Origin: Oscillospiraceae bacterium | Lineage (GTDB): Bacteria; Bacillota; Clostridia; Oscillospirales; CAG-272 | Reading direction: 5' to 3' | NCBI GenBank assembly: GCA_015063655.1 | Contig: SVTU01000003.1 | Location: 1-25,734, forward strand | DNA: 25,734 nucleotides | Part shown: one piece after another, positions 1 through 6,515 of the stretch | Layout: each line of letters opens with the position of its first letter | Position numbering within the stretch: position 1 is the stretch's first letter | The notes under the pieces: generated by a model | What the model saw: only the letters and a program-made list of their open reading frames with translations | What the model was told of the DNA's origin: nothing | Database searches by the model: none | Program-made: the position numbers and the translations under genes

Positions 1-963
1 GCGCTCGGTGAGGTGGTCGATAAACTCACGCATGAAGGGGAAAATGTCGGCGTTATAGGTTGTGGTGGCCAGCACCAGCTTGCTGTAACGGAAGGCATCG
101 GCCACGGCAAGTGCCATGTCGGTGCGAGCGAGATCGTGCAAAACAACCTTGGGCGCACCCTTGGCAGTCAGCTTGTCGGCAAGGGCGAGAACGGCCTTCT
201 TGGTGTTGCCGTATATCGAGGTATAGGCGATCACGATGCCCTCATCCTCGGGCTGATACGAGGACCACGTATCATACAGGCCAAGATAGTAGCCGAGGTT
301 TTCCGTCAGCACGGGGCCGTGCAGGGGGCAGATGGTGGCAATGTCAAGCCCTGCGGCCTTTCGCAGAAGTGCCTGTACCTGTGTTCCGTACTTGCCCACG
401 ATGCCGATATAGTAGCGGCGAGCCTCGTCTGCCCAAGGCTCTTCGGCGTCAAGCGCACCGAATTTGCCAAAGCCGTCGGCAGAGAATAGCACCTTGTCTG
501 TGCTGTCATAGGTTACGATGACCTCGGGCCAATGCACCATGGGGGCGGTAACGAAGGTCAGCGTGTGCTTACCCAGCGTAAGCGTGTCGCCCTCGCCTAC
601 TACGATGCGCTTGTCGGCAAAATCCGTGCCAAAGAAGTTTTGCATCATAACAAAGGCCTTGGCAGAGGATACGACGACAGCCTCGGGATAGGCGGACATA
701 AAGCTCATAATGTTGGCAGAATGGTCAGGCTCCATGTGCTGAACGATCAGATAGTCGGGCTTGCGGCTGCCGAGTGCGTTCTGAATGTTATCCAGCCATT
801 CGTGTGTGAAGCGGGCATCCACCGTGTCCATGATGGCGATCTTGTCGTCTACGATGGCGTAGGAGTTGTAGGCCATGCCATGGGGAACCTTGTACTGTCC
901 CTCAAACAGATCAACGGCATGGTCGTTAACGCCGATATAGAGAATGTCTTTTGTGATTGTCAT
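1..963 (-). CDS. fprA: FprA-type flavodiiron protein, C-terminus cut by window edge
   Basis: A-type flavoprotein, known in anaerobes to reduce O2 to water or NO to N2O in the cytoplasm. The 321 visible codons give a metallo-beta-lactamase-like domain followed by the start of a flavodoxin domain. The diiron ligand pattern is present: H76-x-E78-x-D80-H81, H144, D163 and H215. The flavodoxin FMN loop TSIYGNT lies at residues 248-254. Family members are about 390-400 residues, so roughly 75 C-terminal residues lie beyond base 1. The ATG at 963 is preceded by a GAGGT ribosome site. No extra rubredoxin domain can be judged because the end is missing. It sits beside a Fe-S protein and a Crp/Fnr-type regulator, which fits a role in oxygen or nitrosative stress. 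Family is certain; the real substrate (O2 or NO) is not visible. Confidence 0.95.
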   Translation of the reverse strand, partial: MTITKDILYIGVNDHAVDLFEGQYKVPHGMAYNSYAIVDDKIAIMDTVDARFTHEWLDNIQNALGSRKPDYLIVQHMEPDHSANIMSFMSAYPEAVVVSSAKAFVMMQNFFGTDFADKRIVVGEGDTLTLGKHTLTFVTAPMVHWPEVIVTYDSTDKVLFSADGFGKFGALDAEEPWADEARRYYIGIVGKYGTQVQALLRKAAGLDIATICPLHGPVLTENLGYYLGLYDTWSSYQPEDEGIVIAYTSIYGNTKKAVLALADKLTAKGAPKVVLHDLARTDMALAVADAFRYSKLVLATTTYNADIFPFMREFIDHLTER

Positions 964-1006
964 GTTTTTTTACCTCAATTACGAATAGTTTTTCCTATTA
1001 CATTTG

Positions 1007-1015
1007 ATTATATCA
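1007..1015 (-). promoter_or_regulatory. Extended -10 promoter of fprA
   Basis: On the minus strand TATAAT is preceded by TGA, giving the extended -10 form TGN-TATAAT. No good -35 lies 17 bp upstream (best is TTCCAT). This places the transcript start about 35-40 bases before the fprA ATG. The same 14-base context, AAATGTGATATAAT, recurs in front of cinA. Confidence 0.6.
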
Positions 1016-1050
1016 CATTTTTGAACAATATGGAATAGTTTTTTATGATT

Positions 1051-1746
1051 TTACTCTAAAATTTTTCCGTCCGTGGAGATGGTGATCACCTGCCAGGGGA
1101 TAAACTTACCGCTTGCCTGCAAGGCTCTCTTGGCGGCATTCTCGATGCCGCCGCAGCAGGGCACCTCCATGCGCACGATCTTGAGGCTTTTGATGTTGTT
1201 GTTGGCGATGATCTCGGTCAGCTTCTCGGCGTAGTCGCCCTCGTCAAGCTTGGGACAGCCGATGAGTGTGATGTGATTGCGGATGAAGTCATTGTGAAAG
1301 GAAGCGTAGGCATACGCCGTACAGTCGGCGGCGATAAGCAGATTGGCATTTTCAAAGTAGGGGGCGTGGACGGGCACAAGCTTGATCTGGCAGGGCCATT
1401 GCATCAGCTGGCTGGTCATAGCGCTTCGCACAGCGGGGGCGGAAGCCTCACGCTTGATGGCCTTGGCCTGCGTTCCCGGGCAACCGCAGGGAAGCGTGAT
1501 GCCGTGCTTTTGCATTTTGGCTTGGCGGACCGCTACTTCGTTGTAGGCGGGTGCTTCACGCTCCTCAAAGGTGATCGCTCCCGTCGGGCAGGCGGGCAGG
1601 CAATCGCCAAGGCCGTCGCAGTAGTCCTCGCGGGATAGATGTGCCTTCCCGTTTACCATTTCGATCGCACCCTCGTGGCATGCCGCCGCACAAGCACCGC
1701 AGCCGTTGCATTTTTCTTCATCTATTTTGATAATTTTACGGATCAT
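1051..1746 (-). CDS. 4Fe-4S ferredoxin-type protein with CCG-containing C-terminal region
   Basis: Predicted cytoplasmic electron-transfer protein of 231 residues. The N-terminal ferredoxin module has a complete first motif C13-x2-C16-x2-C19-x3-C23. The second motif (about residues 43-53, CDGLGDCLPACP) has Leu where the second Cys normally sits, so cluster II would lack a standard ligand. The C-terminal two thirds contain further Cys pairs: CGCPG near residue 87, GCPKLD near 170 and PCCGG near 198. CCG motifs are typical of some Fe-S oxidoreductases. Translation starts at ATG 1746 behind GGAGG. It is divergent from a Crp/Fnr-type gene, with overlapping promoters and a palindrome between them. 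I recall similar proteins beside Crp/Fnr genes in Clostridia, but the biochemical role is unknown. Confidence in the Fe-S assignment is high; no partner enzyme can be named. Confidence 0.85.
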   Translation of the reverse strand: MIRKIIKIDEEKCNGCGACAAACHEGAIEMVNGKAHLSREDYCDGLGDCLPACPTGAITFEEREAPAYNEVAVRQAKMQKHGITLPCGCPGTQAKAIKREASAPAVRSAMTSQLMQWPCQIKLVPVHAPYFENANLLIAADCTAYAYASFHNDFIRNHITLIGCPKLDEGDYAEKLTEIIANNNIKSLKIVRMEVPCCGGIENAAKRALQASGKFIPWQVITISTDGKILE

Positions 1747-1760
1747 TTTTCAATTCCTCC

Positions 1761-1789
1761 TTGATTTTGTGATCTCATTATACTATAAT
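1761..1789 (+). promoter_or_regulatory. Sigma-A-type promoter of the Crp/Fnr-type gene
   Basis: TTGATT at 1761-1766 and TATAAT at 1784-1789 are separated by 17 bp. The predicted transcript start is near 1796. The palindrome at 1804-1819 would then lie in the first bases of the transcript, a position suited to repression. Confidence 0.75.
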
Positions 1790-1810
1790 AAACGTAACAA
1801 GTATGTTGAA
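1782..1810 (-). promoter_or_regulatory. Candidate promoter of the Fe-S protein gene
   Basis: On the minus strand TTCAAC (1805-1810) and TATAGT (1782-1787) are 17 bp apart. The -35 lies inside the palindrome 1804-1819, and the -10 overlaps the -10 of the divergent promoter. The -35 match is modest, so this call is weaker than the plus-strand one. Confidence 0.5.
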
Positions 1811-1819
1811 TTTTCAACA
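1804..1819. promoter_or_regulatory. Perfect 16-bp palindrome, candidate Crp/Fnr-family operator
   Basis: The site TGTTGAATTTTCAACA can be read as TGTTGA-N4-TCAACA. This resembles the half-site spacing of Fnr-family operators (TTGAT-N4-ATCAA). It lies just after the predicted start of the regulator transcript and overlaps the -35 of the Fe-S gene. The adjacent regulator is the obvious candidate to bind it; that is inference. Confidence 0.6.
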
Positions 1820-1832
1820 AAAGGAAGAAAAA

Positions 1833-2492
1833 ATGAAACAATATTTGCCTATTTTGAAGAAATGTCCGCTTTTTTGTGATATTGCGGATGAGGATCTGCT
1901 CCGCATGCTGACCTGCATTGGCGCTAAGGTGTCTGCCTTTGATAAAAAGTTTACCATTTTTGCCGAGGGTGCGCCTGCCGTGCATATCGGGATCATGCTG
2001 TCGGGCACGGCCCAGGTCGTGCAGGTGGATTATTACGGTAACCGAAGCATTTTGTCCAATCTGACGCCCTCGGAGGTGTTTGCCGAGGCCTTCGCCTGCG
2101 CTGAGGTGAAAACTTTGCCTGTCAGTGTGATCGCAGGCGAGCCGTGCGAGGTGATGCTGATCGACTGCCGACACATTTTGCACACCTGCGAAAACCACTG
2201 CGGCTTTCACCAACGGCTTATTTTCAATTTGATGAAGGATCTGGCCTCTAAGACCATTTTGTTTCATCAGCGCATTGAGGTGACCTCGAAGCGCACCACG
2301 AGGGAGAAGCTGTTGACGTATCTGTCCATGCAGGCCAAGAAGGCAGGCTCGCAGAGCTTTGATATACCCTTTGACCGCCAGGAGCTTGCCGATTATCTGG
2401 AGGTTGACCGAAGCGGGCTTTCGTCCGAGCTTGGAAAGCTTCAGCGAGAGGGAATTCTTGAGACTCACAAGCATCATTTTATGTTGAAGTAA
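1833..2492 (+). CDS. Crp/Fnr-family transcriptional regulator
   Basis: DNA-binding regulator of 219 residues. An N-terminal cyclic-nucleotide-type beta-barrel (about residues 10-125) is followed by a dimer helix and a winged helix-turn-helix near the C-terminus (DRQELADYLEVDRSGLSSEL, about residues 180-199). The cAMP phosphate-binding signature of true Crp (GE-x-Arg type) is not seen, and the N-terminal Cys cluster of Fnr is absent although several Cys are scattered (C11, C15, C28). The ligand therefore cannot be stated; HcpR-like nitrosative or redox sensing is one possibility. I chose ATG 1833 because AAGGAAG sits just before it. The in-frame ATG at 1803 lacks a ribosome site and lies at the edge of the palindrome. 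It is divergent from the Fe-S gene and probably regulates it and itself. Confidence 0.9.
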   Translation: MKQYLPILKKCPLFCDIADEDLLRMLTCIGAKVSAFDKKFTIFAEGAPAVHIGIMLSGTAQVVQVDYYGNRSILSNLTPSEVFAEAFACAEVKTLPVSVIAGEPCEVMLIDCRHILHTCENHCGFHQRLIFNLMKDLASKTILFHQRIEVTSKRTTREKLLTYLSMQAKKAGSQSFDIPFDRQELADYLEVDRSGLSSELGKLQREGILETHKHHFMLK

Positions 2493-2495
2493 AAT

Positions 2496-2540
2496 ATATG
2501 ACCGAGTCACATGCTATCAGGGCATGTGGCTCGGTCATAT
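2496..2540. terminator. Strong hairpin between convergent genes, probable bidirectional terminator
   Basis: A 19-bp stem (2496-2514 with 2522-2540, one G-U pair) encloses a 7-base loop. It lies 4 bases beyond each of the two convergent stop codons. A U-tract is weak: ATTTTA follows on the minus strand and there is none on the plus strand. It would end both the regulator transcript and the long housekeeping operon. Confidence 0.65.
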
Positions 2541-2544
2541 GTGG

Positions 2545-3174
2545 TTATATATCGGAGCTTTCTACAATCAAAAGCCTGCCTCGGCGCACGCTGATGAGCG
2601 CACAGTTCTCTGTGATCTCGTTGGAAACGGCATATTGGAAGCTACGGCGAAGGGTTGCCCTCTTGAGGGGATACCGACAGCCCTCCACGCACACGCCCTT
2701 GACCTTTTCGTCCACGGCGAGCAGGGAGAGATAGCGCAGATGCGGATGGCGGGGGATGAGCGTTGAGGTGGCGCAGAGCAGACGGGCGCGGTTGCCCCCG
2801 TCGGTGATGACGGTATGTATGCCGAGCGTGGCCATATCCTCCAGAATGGCAAGATTGGAGAGGGTGTGGTCAAGCCGTCCGCCAAGACCGCCGATGATGA
2901 TAAGCTCGGTCGCCCCCTGCTTGACGGCATATTCCACGGCAAGCTGCGTGTCGGTGACGTCCTTCTCTGCAGGTACCTGTATGCGCTCCACCGTTTTGGG
3001 GAGCAGCTCTGCGGGCATGGTGTCGAAATCTCCCACCGCCACGTCAACGTCGAAGCCGAGGCGAAGGGCGTTTTGGTAGCCAGCATCGGCAGAGACAACC
3101 AGGTCCTCCTTGTTGGGCTTTTCAAAAATATGCTCGGGGGCGATGCTGCCACCCGTCAAAATAAAGGCCTTCAT
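2545..3174 (-). CDS. thiN: Thiamine diphosphokinase
   Basis: Transfers pyrophosphate from ATP to thiamine, giving the cofactor thiamine pyrophosphate in the cytoplasm. The 209 residues match the usual length. Family motifs visible are SADAGYQNAL near residue 33, the acidic GDFDTMP, DVTDTQLAVEYA, and the glycine-rich GGLGGRLDHTLSNL, which contains catalytic-site residues. The start is ATG 3174 with GAGGT before it; a longer in-frame reading to 3258 overlaps rsgA and lacks support. It follows rsgA by 7 bases and is the last gene of the operon before the hairpin at 2496-2540. In many Firmicutes rpe sits between rsgA and thiN; it is absent here. Confidence 0.93.
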   Translation of the reverse strand: MKAFILTGGSIAPEHIFEKPNKEDLVVSADAGYQNALRLGFDVDVAVGDFDTMPAELLPKTVERIQVPAEKDVTDTQLAVEYAVKQGATELIIIGGLGGRLDHTLSNLAILEDMATLGIHTVITDGGNRARLLCATSTLIPRHPHLRYLSLLAVDEKVKGVCVEGCRYPLKRATLRRSFQYAVSNEITENCALISVRRGRLLIVESSDI

Positions 3175-3181
3175 AGATACC

Positions 3182-4153
3182 TCACCATTTCTTTTTGTTG
3201 CGTAAAACGCCGTACATCTCACAAAAGCTGTCGTGGCGTGAACGGGTGATCTCGCCACGCTTCACGGCCTCCAGCACCGCACAGCCGTCCTCGGCGGTGT
3301 GGGAGCATTTGGTGTAGCGGCAGTGGCCGAGATGAGGGGCGAACTCCCGCATGGTGTCGGGCAGATCCTCAAGGGCAAAGAAGTCGAAGCGGTCGAAATC
3401 CAAAAGGGAAAAGCCCGGGGTATCGGCTATGTAGGCGGTGTCCTCGGTATGGGACAGCGCAAACAGCTCAACGTGGCGTGTGGTGTGCCGTCCTCGCTCC
3501 GTCTTGTGGCTGACGTCGTTGGTGGAGAGCGACAGAGAGGGGAACAGACGGTTCATCAGGGTGGATTTGCCAATGCCCGACGCGCCCGCAAAGGCGGCTG
3601 TTCTTCCGCCTGTGAGGCGGGTGTTAAGATAGGCCGCAAGGGGGGACAGGCAGCCGCCGTCGTCCGCCCCCACCACGAAGGTATCAAAGCCTGCCTTGGC
3701 ATAGAGCGTCGAGAGCTCTTGTGCCGTTCTCTCATCAAGGTCTGCCTTGGTGACGACGATCACGGGCTCTATCTTGTGATACTCGGCAATGCTGATCAGC
3801 TTATCCACCGTGGACAAAATGGGTGCGGGAGAGGCCGCCGCCAGGGTGACGAACAGAATATCGAGGTTGGCCATGGGCGGGCGAATGAGGGCGTTGGTGC
3901 GAGGCAAAATGTCACGGATGACAGCACCGCCGCCGTCCCGTCTGAGGTCGGCATCGGTCGCTTTTGCGGTATCGGTATCCAATTGAACCGTCACTCTGTC
4001 ACCCACCAGCGGTGTGATATGAGAGTGGCGAAAGCCACCCTTGGCACGGCAAAGAACACGGTGCTCGCCACCGTGCTCCGCTGTGCCGTCGAGGCGGACG
4101 GTATACAGACCGCCCACACCCTTGATGATCTTTCCGTTGTGTGTGATATCCAT
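3182..4153 (-). CDS. rsgA: Ribosome small-subunit-dependent GTPase A
   Basis: Circularly permuted GTPase that checks late 30S subunit assembly; it acts on the ribosome in the cytoplasm. Order in the 323 residues: N-terminal OB fold (about 1-85), permuted GTPase domain, C-terminal zinc module. Motifs appear in permuted order: G4 VVTKADL, then G1 GASGIGKSTLMNR, G2 region KTERGRHTTR, and G3 DTPGFSLLDF. The zinc site is CRYTKCSHTAEDGC (C-x4-C-x-H-x5-C). Start ATG 4153 follows AAAGGAG. It lies 22 bases downstream of the PASTA gene and 7 bases upstream of thiN. Length and motifs are typical and nothing is missing. Confidence 0.96.
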   Translation of the reverse strand: MDITHNGKIIKGVGGLYTVRLDGTAEHGGEHRVLCRAKGGFRHSHITPLVGDRVTVQLDTDTAKATDADLRRDGGGAVIRDILPRTNALIRPPMANLDILFVTLAAASPAPILSTVDKLISIAEYHKIEPVIVVTKADLDERTAQELSTLYAKAGFDTFVVGADDGGCLSPLAAYLNTRLTGGRTAAFAGASGIGKSTLMNRLFPSLSLSTNDVSHKTERGRHTTRHVELFALSHTEDTAYIADTPGFSLLDFDRFDFFALEDLPDTMREFAPHLGHCRYTKCSHTAEDGCAVLEAVKRGEITRSRHDSFCEMYGVLRNKKKW

Positions 4154-4175
4154 GCTGCTCCTTTAAGGACTACGC

Positions 4176-5393
4176 CTATGCGCTGATATAGAGGTCTACG
4201 GCCGTAACAGCCGAGGTAATAACGGTGTGAGGGGGGATCGACTGTGCGATCACCGTGCCTGTGGGAATGCCGCTCTGAACCGAGAAGGTCTGCCCGATGA
4301 CAAGGCCGCATGCGGCAAGAGCGGCTTCGGCTTGCGGGAGCGTCAGCCCGAACAGGTCGGGAACAGTGCGCTCCTCAAAGGCCTGACCTGCACTGACCGT
4401 GACGGTTACGGTACTGCCTACCTCAAGAGATTCTCCTGCCTTGGCGGACTGTGCGATCACCGTGCCCGCAGGGCGGTCGGAGGTGCGGTACAGGACCTCG
4501 CCCATGCTCAGCTGAGCGGCCTGCAGGGCATAAGCGGCCTCTGCTTCCGTCAAACCCCACAGCGGGGGCACTGACGTGTAGTGCGTGAGCGTGCCAAGGC
4601 TTACTGTCAGCGTAACGGTATCCGTGTCGGTCAACAGCGTGCCGCTTTTTGGCTGAGTGGACACCACGTGTCCTTTTGGTACGGTATCCGAATGGGTATA
4701 CGCTACCGCAAAGCGTACCGATTGATTTTTTAGGAGAAGTCGGGCATCTCGCTCCGCATACAGCGATAGCTCGGGCAGCGCAACGGTGCGCCGTCCTCGG
4801 CTGACCACCAGCGACACGTGCAGGGGGTCACCTCGGCGTATGAGGCGGTGAAGTCCTGCCCTTGGCGTTTGAGAGAGCACCGTGCCTGCCTCTGCCTCAT
4901 CGTATACGTACGAGACGTCAAAGACGTAATACTCTCCCTCGTGCTCCATATCGCCCTCTCGGTAGCTCTCGCCCACAAAGCGGGGAATGCTGACACGCTG
5001 CTCGGGCGTGAATGGATTGGGAACAAACCAATGCACGAGAAGCACTGTGGCACAGAGTGCCGAGACAAGAAGCGAGGCGCACAGCGCACCCAACCATTTT
5101 TTGGTGTGGCGGGGACGTTTCTTTCCCTTGATGCGCTTGACGAGTGCCGAGAAGGGAAGACCCAATATATGCCGTAAGCGGGCAAGGAGCGGGCGCAGCA
5201 GGGGACGGCGTTTTCTTTTTTTTCGTTTTGCCCCTGCGGGCGGATTGAGAGCCGCCATTTCAAACAGGGCAAACAGCGAGATGGTCTCCTTGTCCTCACG
5301 ATGATCTCGGCTGACCGTTCCCTTGCCAAGCAGGCGATAGGCTTGACGGCGGGACGGCACGCCCGTTCTTTTTTTGGTGATGCGAAGCTTCAC
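4176..5393 (-). CDS. Membrane PASTA-repeat protein lacking a kinase domain
   Basis: A 405-residue single-pass membrane protein. Residues 1-98 are cytoplasmic by the positive-inside rule and very basic (KRKKRKRR near 57-64; KRIKGKKRPRHTKK near 86-99). One membrane segment spans about 100-124. Four PASTA-like repeats follow outside, at about 135-200, 203-267, 271-336 and 342-405. PASTA domains are known to bind peptidoglycan stem peptides. No Ser/Thr kinase motifs (glycine loop with VAIK, HRD, DFG) are present, although this slot between rlmN and rsgA holds prkC in many Firmicutes, normally after prpC. The start is GTG 5393 with AAGGGG five bases upstream. It may be a PrkC descendant that lost its kinase, or a separate cell-wall-sensing protein. 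Its function is unknown. Confidence 0.88.
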   Translation of the reverse strand: MKLRITKKRTGVPSRRQAYRLLGKGTVSRDHREDKETISLFALFEMAALNPPAGAKRKKRKRRPLLRPLLARLRHILGLPFSALVKRIKGKKRPRHTKKWLGALCASLLVSALCATVLLVHWFVPNPFTPEQRVSIPRFVGESYREGDMEHEGEYYVFDVSYVYDEAEAGTVLSQTPRAGLHRLIRRGDPLHVSLVVSRGRRTVALPELSLYAERDARLLLKNQSVRFAVAYTHSDTVPKGHVVSTQPKSGTLLTDTDTVTLTVSLGTLTHYTSVPPLWGLTEAEAAYALQAAQLSMGEVLYRTSDRPAGTVIAQSAKAGESLEVGSTVTVTVSAGQAFEERTVPDLFGLTLPQAEAALAACGLVIGQTFSVQSGIPTGTVIAQSIPPHTVITSAVTAVDLYISA

Positions 5394-5438
5394 GTAACCC
5401 CTTCTTTCTATCGGATATGTAAAGAAGGGAGGCGGGGG

Positions 5439-6503
5439 TTATGCTTGCTCGGCCTCGTGTGCACGGCGGAGCTGACCGCAGGAGGCGTTGATGTCTGCCC
5501 CCAGCGTGCGGCGCACGGTGGCACGAATGCCACGCTTTTCCAGAATGGCGGCAAAGCGGCTGACGGCGGCCTTGTCCGAATGCAGAAAGCCGCTTTCCTT
5601 GACCTCGTTGACGGGAATGAGGTTGACGTGAATGGGCATGGTCTCGGTGCGGGTGCGCAGGGCACGGTTAAGCACCTCGGCGAGCCTTTCGGCGTCCTCG
5701 GGACGGTCGTTTTTATCTCGAATGAGTGTGTATTCAAAGGAAATGCGTCTGCCCGTGATGGCATACCAATCTCGGCATGCCCGAAGCAGGCTTTCAATGT
5801 TCCATTTGCGGTTGATGGGCATGATGTCGCTTCGGGTCTCGTCATCGGCGGCGTGAAGCGAAATGGAAAGCGTGATGGGGAGATTTTCGGCACTCAGACG
5901 GCGAATACCGTCCACAAGTCCGCAGGTGGAGAGGGAAATGTGCCGATAGCCGATGTTGATGCCGTGCTCGTCGCCCACAAGGCGCAAAAAGCGTATCACG
6001 TTGTCATAATTGTCAAGCGGCTCACCGATGCCCATCATCACGATGCCGCCGATGCGCTCGGCGGTATCTCGCTGAGCTACGATGACCTGCCCGAGAAGCT
6101 CGGAGGGGGAGAGGTTGCGTACCCTGCCGCCGATGGTGGAGGCGCAGAAGCGACACCCCATTCGGCAGCCCACCTGAGAGGAGATGCATATGGTGTTGCC
6201 GTGATGATATTTCATCACCACCGCCTCAACGCAGTGACCGTCCGACAGCCCGAACAGATATTTGACCGTGCCGTCGATGGCAGAGACGAGCTTGCGCTCG
6301 ATGCGTGGAAAAAAGCAAACGGTATGCTTGGCAAGCTTTTCCTTGGTGGCCTTGCTGAGCGTGGTCAGCCCATCGGGGGCGACGCCCCGAAGCATGCCGT
6401 CAAAGATTTGCTTGGCACGGTATTTCGGCTCGCCGAGCGAGACGATAACGTCCTCAAGCTCGGGGAGTGAAAGGGATAGCAGATCTATGCTACAATCGGT
6501 CAT
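5439..6503 (-). CDS. rlmN: 23S rRNA (adenine2503-C2)/tRNA methyltransferase
   Basis: Radical SAM enzyme that methylates C2 of A2503 in 23S rRNA and A37 in some tRNAs, helping translation accuracy. The 354 residues carry the cluster motif C113-x3-C117-x2-C120. The two catalytic Cys are visible at C106 (upstream of the cluster) and C342 (in SCGQLR near the end). The SAM-binding GIGEPLDNYDN follows at about 159-169. The absence of an extra Cfr-type pattern and the housekeeping context favour RlmN over Cfr. Start ATG 6503 follows GGAGG, which lies between the rsmB stop and this start. It is followed after 45 bases by the PASTA gene. Confidence 0.96.
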   Translation of the reverse strand: MTDCSIDLLSLSLPELEDVIVSLGEPKYRAKQIFDGMLRGVAPDGLTTLSKATKEKLAKHTVCFFPRIERKLVSAIDGTVKYLFGLSDGHCVEAVVMKYHHGNTICISSQVGCRMGCRFCASTIGGRVRNLSPSELLGQVIVAQRDTAERIGGIVMMGIGEPLDNYDNVIRFLRLVGDEHGINIGYRHISLSTCGLVDGIRRLSAENLPITLSISLHAADDETRSDIMPINRKWNIESLLRACRDWYAITGRRISFEYTLIRDKNDRPEDAERLAEVLNRALRTRTETMPIHVNLIPVNEVKESGFLHSDKAAVSRFAAILEKRGIRATVRRTLGADINASCGQLRRAHEAEQA

Positions 6504-6515
6504 AGGACCTCCGTA

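Noticed and set aside
983..1043. GAATAGTTTTT direct repeat (983-993 and 1033-1043) and AATAG-N6-CTATT inverted repeat before fprA
   Set aside because: Short, AT-rich and expected by chance in this intergenic DNA; no link to a regulator could be made.
4176..5393. RLLGKG near residues 20-25 of the PASTA protein as a kinase glycine loop remnant
   Set aside because: Six residues without a following VAIK lysine, HRD or DFG motif are not evidence of a kinase domain.
5301..6470. Long plus-strand open frame opposite rlmN
   Set aside because: It is fully antisense to a gene with all RlmN motifs, its translation has no recognisable domain, and GC-rich codon use creates such frames on the opposite strand. 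Similar frames opposite pfkA and cinA were rejected for the same reason.
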